From NCBI RefSeq assembly GCF_001375515.1, contig NZ_CTDX01000012.1, positions 100,389 through 164,388 of the forward strand: a stretch of 64,000 nucleotides of DNA. The letters are read 5' to 3'. Below, in pieces: positions 50,893-64,000 of this stretch. The first letter of the stretch is position 1. Every line of letters begins with the position of its first letter. This DNA is from Bacillus kwashiorkori (GTDB taxonomy: Bacteria; Bacillota; Bacilli; Bacillales; Caldibacillaceae). Under the pieces are notes generated by a model. That model searched no databases and was not told the origin of the DNA. It was given only the letters and a program-made list of their open reading frames with translations. A program made the position numbers and the translations under genes.

Positions 50893-51522
50893 ATGGCAAA
50901 AGTCTATGTGTTTGACCATCCATTAATTCAGCACAAACTAACGTACATAAGACAAAAAGAGACAGGTACGAAAGAATTCCGTGAATTAGTAGATGAAATT
51001 GCAACATTAATGGCGTTTGAAGCAACTCGTGATCTTCCTCTAAGTGAAATTGAAATTGAAACACCGGTATGCAAAACAACATCCAAAGTAATTGAAGGAA
51101 AAAAACTTGGAGTTGTTCCCATTTTACGTGCGGGAATGGGGATGGTTGACGGTATTTTAAAATTAATTCCAGCAGCAAAAGTTGGCCATATTGGCTTATA
51201 TCGAGATCCAGAAACATTAAAGCCAGTAGAGTATTATGTTAAATTACCAACTGACGTAGAAGAACGTGACTTTATCGTAGTCGATCCAATGTTAGCAACA
51301 GGCGGATCAGCAATAGAAGCCATTTCAGCTCTGAAAAAACGAAAAGCAAAACATATTATTTTCATGTGCTTAATCGCAGCACCAGAAGGCTTAGAAGCTT
51401 TAAAAGACGCACATCCAGATGTGGACATTTATATTGCAGCATTAGATGAAAAATTGAATGAAAAAGGCTACATCGTACCTGGTTTAGGCGATGCCGGTGA
51501 CAGATTGTTCGGTACAAAATAA
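50893..51522 (+). CDS. upp: Uracil phosphoribosyltransferase
   Basis: This 209-residue enzyme salvages uracil to UMP with PRPP. It carries [15 protein letters not shown], the PRPP-binding [12 protein letters not shown] and the uracil-recognising [14 protein letters not shown] end. The ATG follows AAAGGAGAG. Its natural terminator (51841-51883) is now separated from the gene by repeat copy 4. Confidence 0.97.
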   Translation: MAKVYVFDHPLIQHKLTYIRQKETGTKEFRELVDEIATLMAFEATRDLPLSEIEIETPVCKTTSKVIEGKKLGVVPILRAGMGMVDGILKLIPAAKVGHIGLYRDPETLKPVEYYVKLPTDVEERDFIVVDPMLATGGSAIEAISALKKRKAKHIIFMCLIAAPEGLEALKDAHPDVDIYIAALDEKLNEKGYIVPGLGDAGDRLFGTK

Positions 51523-51553
51523 AGCTGAACAGGGAGAACATATTTAAATTAAT

Positions 51554-51825
51554 GGCTATGTTGTTTGATGGTGATTTTTAAGCAGTTGTTGATTGTAGTG
51601 TAAGGCGGCGACTCCTCAAAAAAGCATTCGCTTTTTCCTTCGTGCGATGTGTCGCGGCCGTTGCGTTCCTTGTCCTGCGGGAACAGCACGAGCCAGAAAT
51701 AACGAGACGCGTAGTGTTGAAGCGGCAGAGGCCGTGCCCGTGGAAAGCGTCCGCCTGTCCCTGTCGCTGCGATTTCGTCACAAATAAATTTGGAACGGAA
51801 ATCAACACCAATCTTTAATATAGCC
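51554..51825 (+). repeat. MITE-like dispersed repeat, copy 4 (long form, with target duplication)
   Basis: Its ends are GGCTATGTTG and TTAATATAGCC, flanked by a perfect 8-base direct repeat AAATTAAT (51546-51553 and 51826-51833). It contains the GAAAAAAGC/GCTTTTT-type hairpin near 51615 and the GGAAAGCGTCCGCCTG core. This is the clearest evidence that the family moved by transposition. Confidence 0.92.
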
Positions 51826-51840
51826 AAATTAATAAAAGAT

Positions 51841-51883
51841 ACCTAAATCCGTAATGAGCCAAGGGGCGGGTTTAGGTTTTTTT
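51841..51883 (+). terminator. upp terminator, displaced by repeat copy 4
   Basis: ACCTAAATCCG (51841-51851) pairs with CGGGTTTAGGT (51867-51877), followed by TTTTTTG. No gene lies between upp and this terminator, so it most likely served upp before the repeat inserted 30 bases after the upp stop. Confidence 0.8.
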
Positions 51884-52266
51884 GTTCATTATGACTTTAA
51901 CTACAACGTAATTTCATTTGTGCACCTGCACTAATAGTAAAGGTCCAAGCAATTTAAGTAAGAAGACAAACAGCAGGAAATCTTGAACAGCCAAAAAAAC
52001 CTCCACTTCCGCCAAAAAATTACTCGAATATATCTCCAATAAAATACCACTAATAAAATTATTTTTACGAAAAATACTAAACAAGGAAAGGTAAAACTTG
52101 TTCCAGTCGTAACTAAAAATGGATGAAAAATGATATGGAAAGCAACACGTATTTATAACGTTGCACTTGAAAGCGATATGTCCAGTATAATCTCCAATAT
52201 TATCTTTTCATTCTTTTTTAAGGCAGAGACCTTTCAATTCGAATTCGAATATAAAGGGGAATTTTT
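51884..52266. other. Region upstream of the subtilase gene
   Basis: This is 383 AT-rich bases with no supported gene. The inverted sequence TTCGAATTCGAA (52235-52248 area) precedes the ribosome binding site AAAGGGGAA of the protease gene. No promoter could be singled out. Confidence 0.35.
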
Positions 52267-54726
52267 ATGCATAAAAAGGCATTATTCATTTACATACTTA
52301 TCTGTCTTTTAATCGTTGGAACGTCTTTAAAAGACAACAAAACTTATTCCAAAGTGCAGGCACAAGTTCCGAACAAAATAGGAGATCGTTCAACTGGAGA
52401 AAACGAAATTCATTGGGAAGTGCAAGGAAATGTCCACGAGCAGGAGCAAAAACAACATCTTGATAAAATTCAAAGGAAACAGCAATCAAATATACAAATG
52501 CTCCATAAGATAAACAAATTTTTGTCCGAAACAAATCCACAACGAAATGATAGCATATTAAATAGGAAGGTTTTCACCAAAATAAATAAACGACATGACA
52601 AAGACGAAATAGAAACAGCAATCATTAAAACAAATATTCCCCTATCAAAACAAGAAATTCAACAACTATTAAAGCCATACGATAACGTAAAACTACGTTA
52701 CATATACAAACATGTTTTTCCAGGTTTTTCCATCGTAGGACCAAAGGCAGTAATTCACCAACTAAAAGCGAGCAAAAAAATAACGAACATATACCCATCC
52801 ACTTTTTACCAACTAAACACACAACCAACAGCGAACCAATTCAGTATCACATCGGGAATCGATTATATTGGTACAAAAGAGGTGCACCGACGGTTAGATA
52901 AAGACGGTAATCGCTTAACAGGGAAAGGAATCAAAATAGGTATTATCGATACTGGAATCGACTATACCCATCCAGACCTAAAACATGCCTACGTTAGCGG
53001 CTACGACTTCGTGGATAACGACTCAGACCCGATGGAAACAAAAAATCTTGGCGAATTTAACACTGTTCACGGAACCCATGTAGCAGGTGTTATTGCAGCT
53101 AATGGTAAAATGACAGGAATCGCCCCTGATGCAAAAATTTATGCATACCGTGCACTCGGACCAGGTGGTTTCGGATCCACTGAACAAGTACTTGCCGCCA
53201 TCGAACAGGCAATTAAAGATAAAGTTGACATTTTGAACTTATCATTAGGCATTACGATAAACGGCCCCGATTTGCCGACAAGTCTTGCTCTAGATAAAGC
53301 AGTAGACAAAGGAATCGTTGCCGTCACATCGAGTGGCAATTCAGGGCCAAATATTTGGACAGTGGGAACACCTGGTACATCAATAAAAGCGATATCTGTC
53401 GGAGCCTCCACACCACCATTAAAAGTACCGTATATCGACTATTTAGGATTCAAAACGAAAATGACTCCCTTTCCTAATTCAAAACCGTGGGATTATCAAA
53501 AATCGTATGAAATTGCTGATGGAAAAATGGGAGAAACAGCGGAATTGACAGAAATAAAGGGAAAAATTGCCCTAATTAAGCGGGGGAAGCTTACTTTTAC
53601 GGAAAAAGCTAAATATGCCTATGAACAAGGGGCAATTGCAGTAATTATTTATAACAATACAGATGGAGATTTTTTAGGAGAACTAGAAGAACCAATCCCA
53701 ATTCCAGTAGCCTCCATTTCTAACAGAGCTGGAAAAAGACTACTCCAACTTATGACAGAGCATCCGTCATTAGTAAAATTTACTTTTCAAAAAGAGGAAG
53801 ATTTCTTAGCCGACTTTAGTTCACGCGGACCTGTCACTTATAATTGGGATATTAAGCCGGACATCGTTGCCCCAGGAGTTGCGATTGAAAGCACAGTTCC
53901 AAACGGCTATTTACCTTTACAAGGAACAAGCATGGCAGCCCCTCATGTTGCGGGAGCAGCTGCCTTAATAAAACAAGCCCATCCAGACTGGCACCCTGAG
54001 AAAATAAAAGCATTATTAATGAATACAAGTAAAACAATTAAAGACGAAGAAAATGTGGAATACCATACATTCGAACAAGGGGCTGGTAGACTCCAACTAC
54101 CTGAAGCAATTAAATCAACGTCCATCATAACACCCGCGACAATTCGTTTAGGAAAAGCAATGGGACAACCTTTTGAGGAGAAAAAAACAACATTAACAAT
54201 AGAAAATATAAGTAACCAACCGATCCGATATACTTTTTCTATCCCAAAGCGGCAAGACGAATTAATATGGGATCTTCCAACCCCATTTTATTTACAGCCT
54301 GCCGAAAAAAAACAAATTACTGTAGAACTAGAATTAAAAAAGAAACATCAGAAAAATCAATTGTATGACGGGTTTTTGGAACTAATAGCCGGCAGCGAAA
54401 AAATCTCCATACCTTATTTATATGTGGTGGATGAACCGAATTATCCACGGATAATGAGTTTTGCATTTGTCGAAGGGGACAAGGTGGACAGTTATCGTTA
54501 TGAAGTATATTTACCTGGTGGTGCCGATGAACTCGGAATTTTCTTATACAACCCAGACACGGAACTATTTCACTCCATCTTAGACAAGCGCTCGAGTGTC
54601 CCACGCGGATTAATCGAACAAGAAATAAATTTGGCACAACTAGAAAAAGGAGTATATAAAGCAATTGCCTATGCGAAAAAGGGGAAAAAAGAGGATTATT
54701 TAGAACAAATCATTGAAATACAATAG
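52267..54726 (+). CDS. vpr: Secreted subtilisin-like serine protease (Vpr type)
   Basis: This 819-residue S8 protease has an N-terminal signal segment (about 5-19), then an unusually long basic Lys/Gln-rich stretch and an I9-type propeptide (about 100-190). In the catalytic domain the triad is Asp228 (GIIDTG), His268 (HGTHVAG) and Ser555 (GTSMAAPHVAG), with oxyanion Asn358. A PA domain is inserted at about 400-510, the Vpr layout. The C-terminal 180 residues form a beta-rich Fn3-like region. Vpr is exported and matures other exoproteins in B. subtilis. A terminator follows. The symbol is by domain layout, not by synteny. Confidence 0.85.
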   Translation: MHKKALFIYILICLLIVGTSLKDNKTYSKVQAQVPNKIGDRSTGENEIHWEVQGNVHEQEQKQHLDKIQRKQQSNIQMLHKINKFLSETNPQRNDSILNRKVFTKINKRHDKDEIETAIIKTNIPLSKQEIQQLLKPYDNVKLRYIYKHVFPGFSIVGPKAVIHQLKASKKITNIYPSTFYQLNTQPTANQFSITSGIDYIGTKEVHRRLDKDGNRLTGKGIKIGIIDTGIDYTHPDLKHAYVSGYDFVDNDSDPMETKNLGEFNTVHGTHVAGVIAANGKMTGIAPDAKIYAYRALGPGGFGSTEQVLAAIEQAIKDKVDILNLSLGITINGPDLPTSLALDKAVDKGIVAVTSSGNSGPNIWTVGTPGTSIKAISVGASTPPLKVPYIDYLGFKTKMTPFPNSKPWDYQKSYEIADGKMGETAELTEIKGKIALIKRGKLTFTEKAKYAYEQGAIAVIIYNNTDGDFLGELEEPIPIPVASISNRAGKRLLQLMTEHPSLVKFTFQKEEDFLADFSSRGPVTYNWDIKPDIVAPGVAIESTVPNGYLPLQGTSMAAPHVAGAAALIKQAHPDWHPEKIKALLMNTSKTIKDEENVEYHTFEQGAGRLQLPEAIKSTSIITPATIRLGKAMGQPFEEKKTTLTIENISNQPIRYTFSIPKRQDELIWDLPTPFYLQPAEKKQITVELELKKKHQKNQLYDGFLELIAGSEKISIPYLYVVDEPNYPRIMSFAFVEGDKVDSYRYEVYLPGGADELGIFLYNPDTELFHSILDKRSSVPRGLIEQEINLAQLEKGVYKAIAYAKKGKKEDYLEQIIEIQ

Positions 54727-54779
54727 CATTTTAAAAAAAACATTGAAAGCAGTAATGAAAGGAAAGCAGGTGCTAGATT

Positions 54780-54818
54780 AAAGTGACCGAAAGTGAAAGC
54801 GGAGTTCGGTCACTTTTA
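54780..54818 (+). terminator. Terminator after the subtilase gene
   Basis: AAAGTGACCGA (54780-54790) pairs with TCGGTCACTTTT (54806-54817). Confidence 0.8.
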
Positions 54819-55057
54819 CGTGTCCTAAGTGCCTGGAAAAGAGGAGATTGTTCCCAAAATTTGCCTCTAATGATAGATTTAATCTCAATACATTTCCTTA
54901 TCCACAATTCAACCATTCCCAACTAACCTTAAAAAACTACTAAAAAAAATCTCGTATCAATAATTCCAGAAATGAATGCAAAGTGAACAGGAAAAATCCT
55001 TACAAGCCAATCTATCATTAAGTGACAATAGACGTTTAAGTAAATTTAAATAAACAT

Positions 55058-55077
55058 TTTGTGACTAAAATCACAAA
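55058..55077. promoter_or_regulatory. Rex/FNR-like operator upstream of atp operon
   Basis: TTTGTGA and TCACAAA flank six bases (CTAAAA) in perfect symmetry. TTGTGA-N6-TCACAA is the Rex (NADH-sensing) spacing, and TGTGA-N6-TCACA also fits FNR/CRP sites. It lies about 110 bases before the predicted transcription start and 320 before atpI. Confidence 0.6.
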
Positions 55078-55152
55078 CAAACGTAAAATATGTCATTTTT
55101 GTGAACGAAAATATTAAATTGAAAGAACTATGAAATTTTCAATAGTGATTAA

Positions 55153-55181
55153 TTGACAATTTAAATGTCATATTGTATTCT
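55153..55181 (+). promoter_or_regulatory. Probable atp operon promoter
   Basis: TTGACA (55153-55158) and TATTCT (55176-55181) are separated by exactly 17 bases. The -35 overlaps a TGACA-N7-TGTCA palindrome (55154-55170) that could bind a regulator. Confidence 0.6.
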
Positions 55182-55393
55182 CATAAAGTATGGGATGATA
55201 GGGTTTTCAACAACCTAAATAACAAGTTATATTTATCCTTATATTCATAGTTAAAAACTGTTAAAGGATATCGAAAATAAGCATCCACTAAGTCAAAAAA
55301 ATTGACATGAAAGATTCACTGTTTGTTCACGGACAACAAAAAATGCTATTGTATAATAGTACCATTACTTCTAAGATAGGGGATAAACCGACC

Positions 55394-56791
<1,398 letters not shown>

Positions 56792-56868
56792 TAACTTGAA
56801 ACTGATGGCGAAGATGAGTTAATATCCTTCGCCATTCCTTTATGTAAAAATTAAGAGTTTCACAATAA

Positions 56869-57965
<1,097 letters not shown>

Positions 57966-57972
57966 GGGGTGA

Positions 57973-59490
<1,518 letters not shown>

Positions 59491-59576
59491 TTTTTTAACA
59501 GCGCCTCTCGAATCATTCAGGAAACGAGAGGTTCTAATCCATTAAAATAGCGATGAAAAAATTACGAAGGTGGTGA

Positions 59577-60440
<864 letters not shown>

Positions 60441-60485
60441 TAGTCTTTTCAGTAGCTAAATATTTTTTATGCTATTTAATAAGAA

Positions 60486-60685
60486 GGCTATGTTATTGTT
60501 TATTCTTGAATTTTAGGCAGTTGTTGATTGTAGTGTAAGGCGGTGACTCGGGCGGAACAGCATGAGCTAGAAATAAGGAGACGCGTAGCATCGAAGCGGC
60601 CGAGACCGTGCCCGCGAAAAAGAGTCCGCCTGTTTCTTCGCTACGCTTTCGTCAACGAAAATCAACACCAATCTTTAGCATAGCC
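60486..60685 (+). repeat. MITE-like dispersed repeat, copy 5 (short form) inside the atp operon
   Basis: Its ends are GGCTATGTTATTG and CTTTAGCATAGCC. TTGTTGATTGTAGTG and a degenerate GAGTCCGCCTG core are kept, but the GAAAAAAGC/GCTTTTT hairpin block present in the long copies is absent. It lies 45 bases after the atpG stop and 181 bases before the atpD start. I find no target duplication. Confidence 0.88.
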
Positions 60686-60791
60686 TACAAAATAGATGCT
60701 GTTACTTGAAAAACATTTTTACAGTTACCATTTATTGATAACGAAAATTAGTCGGGTTTCGGTGTTGAAAATAATAGGTGTTTCCAATTAA

Positions 60792-62288
<1,497 letters not shown>

Positions 62289-62309
62289 ATTTGGGAATCG
62301 AGGGGATAA

Positions 62310-62723
<414 letters not shown>

Positions 62724-62760
62724 ACATATCTTTTAAGTGGCTGACCCCATTTACAATAAC

Positions 62761-62815
62761 AAAAACTGATTTTTACTCAATCCAATGATGGTTGAAGTAA
62801 AAATCAGTTTTTTTT
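62761..62815 (+). terminator. Terminator of the atp operon
   Basis: AAAACTGATTTTTACT pairs perfectly with AGTAAAAATCAGTTTT, with CAA/TTG extending the stem, followed by further T residues. Confidence 0.93.
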
Positions 62816-63075
62816 GCTATAAAAAGCATCAAGTACAAAATCTGTCTCACAAAAACCCAATTAACGGACAATCTTTTACAAAAAGGACTAATACTATTAT
62901 TTTTCTGTCATATATTTAGTAATGATATACGACTGACAATCTCATTGAAAAGCCTTGATGAAGAGAATAATTTTTAAAAATAACAAGCAAATCTATACCC
63001 GATGTATTAACAACAATTAGAATTATGATTATTTTTGGCTCGCAACGTTTTTAAAAAAACAATAGTTGAAACGGG
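62816..63075. other. atpC-nuoA intergenic region
   Basis: This is 260 bases after the atp terminator, AT-rich and without a supported gene. A promoter for the nuo operon should lie here, but several weak AT-rich candidates exist and none stands out. Confidence 0.35.
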
Positions 63076-63456
63076 GTGTTGTCTGTTGGGGTAAATACAT
63101 ATTTTAATAGTTATTTAGTTGTAATTATCTTTCTAATATTAGCAGTGTTGTTACCGATTATTGCCCTTCAATTTGGGAAGCTGTTACGACCAAACAAGCC
63201 AGATGAGAAAAAATATTTAACATATGAGAGCGGAATAGACCCTTTTCATGATTCGCGGGTGCGATTTTCCATTCGTTACTACATGTTCGCTCTACTTTTT
63301 GTCATTTTTGATTTGGAGGCGATTTTCCTTTTTGCATGGGCAGTCGCATACGAAAAACTCGGGATTTTTGCTCTTATTGAAATGTTAATATTTGTCTTTA
63401 TGTTATTTCTAGGACTAATTTATGCATGGAAAAAGAAAGTGTTGAAATGGATATAA
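63076..63456 (+). CDS. nuoA: NADH-quinone oxidoreductase subunit A
   Basis: This 126-residue protein has three hydrophobic helices and the family segment [20 protein letters not shown], followed by [15 protein letters not shown]. It is a membrane-arm subunit of complex I next to the quinone site. The start is unclear: GTG at 63076 and TTG at 63079 both lie close to ACGGGGTG. It opens the nuo operon directly after atp, an arrangement absent from B. subtilis, which lacks complex I. Confidence 0.93.
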   Translation: MLSVGVNTYFNSYLVVIIFLILAVLLPIIALQFGKLLRPNKPDEKKYLTYESGIDPFHDSRVRFSIRYYMFALLFVIFDLEAIFLFAWAVAYEKLGIFALIEMLIFVFMLFLGLIYAWKKKVLKWI

Positions 63457-63500
63457 TTAGTTATTAATGTGAATTGGTCATCACAAGGGAGCGGTTTCAT

Positions 63501-63584
63501 TTGGTAGGAGTGACAATTATTTCACTCGAAAAATTTGTAAGCATCGTAACGTTGGAAAAAGAAGGTGAAGAGAATGGTAAGTAA
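63501..63584 (+). CDS. Small ORF, 27 residues, overlapping nuoB start
   Basis: TTG at 63501 opens a frame of 27 residues ending at TAA 63582-63584. AAGGGAG lies eight bases upstream, a stronger signal than that of nuoA. The frame overlaps the first codons of nuoB, so its translation could deliver ribosomes to nuoB. I do not recognise the peptide, and it may not be conserved. Confidence 0.3.
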   Translation: MVGVTIISLEKFVSIVTLEKEGEENGK

Positions 63585-64000
63585 TTTTAGTGTAGAGGAA
63601 CAGATTCAACGAAATGTGTTTTTTTCCTCATTGGAGCAGTTAAAAGGATGGGCTCGCAGCAGTTCCTTATGGCCGATGACTTTTGGGCTCGCTTGCTGTG
63701 CGATTGAAATGATGGGGGTAGGTGGTGCACATTATGATGCGGACCGCTTTGGTTCATTTTTCCGAACATCTCCACGTCAATCCGATGTAATGATCGTTTC
63801 AGGAACGGTAACGAAAAAAATGGCTCCCGTCATAAAACGATTGTATGAACAAATGCCAGAACCGAAATGGGTCATAGCCATGGGTTCCTGTGCAACGGCA
63901 GGGGGTCCGTACATTTACTCTTATTCTGTCGTTAACGGGGTCGACCAAGTCGTTCCAGTCGATGTTTATATTCCAGGATGCCCACCAAATCCTGCTGCCC
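63574..64000 (+). CDS. nuoB: NADH-quinone oxidoreductase subunit B (partial)
   Basis: The first 142 codons are present; the gene runs past the window edge. NuoB holds the terminal 4Fe-4S cluster N2. Ligand cysteines are visible in [21 protein letters not shown] and IPGCPPNP. The ATG at 63574 follows GAAGGTGAAGAG. The N terminus matches bacillar NuoB ([20 protein letters not shown]). Confidence 0.96.
   Translation, partial: MVSNFSVEEQIQRNVFFSSLEQLKGWARSSSLWPMTFGLACCAIEMMGVGGAHYDADRFGSFFRTSPRQSDVMIVSGTVTKKMAPVIKRLYEQMPEPKWVIAMGSCATAGGPYIYSYSVVNGVDQVVPVDVYIPGCPPNPAA

Larger units (their letters stand above)
54819..55393. other. Long leader region of the atp operon
   Basis: This 575-base AT-rich gap contains a perfect DnaA box TTATCCACA (54898-54906), a Rex/FNR-like palindrome (55058-55077), a TTGACA-17-TATTCT promoter (55153-55181) and an isolated TATAAT (55352-55357). 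No gene is supported, although the atpI frame is open from 55307. Confidence 0.6.

Noticed and set aside
51549..51827. Hypothetical protein on the minus strand in repeat copy 4
   Set aside because: It lies wholly inside the repeat, the frame differs in length between copies, and it has no translation signal.

Overview
The window is a chromosomal segment of a low-GC Gram-positive endospore former of the family Bacillaceae. The reasons are the sporulation genes spo0F and spoIIR, strong AGGAGG-type ribosome binding sites, intrinsic terminators after most genes, and a backbone in the order familiar from Bacillus subtilis: ywiB-argS, cls, fadF, rpoE-pyrG-ywjG-spo0F-fbaA-tal-murAB-glpX-rho-rpmE-tdk-prfA-prmC, spoIIR-ywlC-mntP-ywlE-rpiB-ywlG-glyA-upp, then the atp operon. 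Unlike B. subtilis it continues into nuoA-nuoB (complex I). I cannot name the species. Nearly all genes lie on the + strand; the minus-strand exceptions are an AraC regulator, cls, ywjG, one insertion sequence and spoIIR.

Region by region. 1-2.5 kb: ywiB-argS. 2.6-13.6 kb: an accessory block with a purine permease and a carbohydrate locus (AraC regulator, three-part ABC importer without ATPase, YesL-like membrane protein, glycogen-debranching-like glucosidase, GH65 phosphorylase). 13.6-14.8 kb: cardiolipin synthase. 15-26.7 kb: a short-chain acyl-CoA block (FadF, thiolase, hydroxyacyl-CoA dehydrogenase, two acyl-CoA dehydrogenases, TetR regulator, fused isobutyryl-CoA mutase IcmF). Together these could isomerise isobutyryl-CoA to butyryl-CoA, oxidise it to acetyl-CoA and pass electrons to the quinone pool. 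27-41 kb: transcription, nucleotide, glycolysis, cell-wall and translation housekeeping genes. 41.2-42.7 kb: an ISL3-family insertion sequence with clean ends. 42.7-51.5 kb: the spoIIR-to-upp backbone. 52.3-54.7 kb: a Vpr-like secreted subtilase. 55.4-62.7 kb: ATP synthase. 63.1-64 kb: the start of complex I, cut by the window edge.

I see no CRISPR array, prophage, tRNA or rRNA. The most noteworthy structures are non-coding. (1) Five copies of a 175-275 bp MITE-like element occur, with GGCTATGTTA-type inverted ends; the best copy has a perfect 8-bp target duplication. One copy sits inside the atp operon and lacks the terminator-like hairpin of the long copies. (2) A 34-bp palindromic 3'-end repeat occurs as an inverted pair that exactly brackets the carbohydrate locus. 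(3) A DnaA-box cluster lies between spoIIR and ywlC, with further boxes in the flanking genes. (4) A pyrG leader has every element of CTP-sensed reiterative-transcription attenuation. (5) A Rex/FNR-like operator lies upstream of the atp operon. (6) A FadR-like operator lies within the fadF promoter. None of the protein-coding genes looks like a wholly new system.
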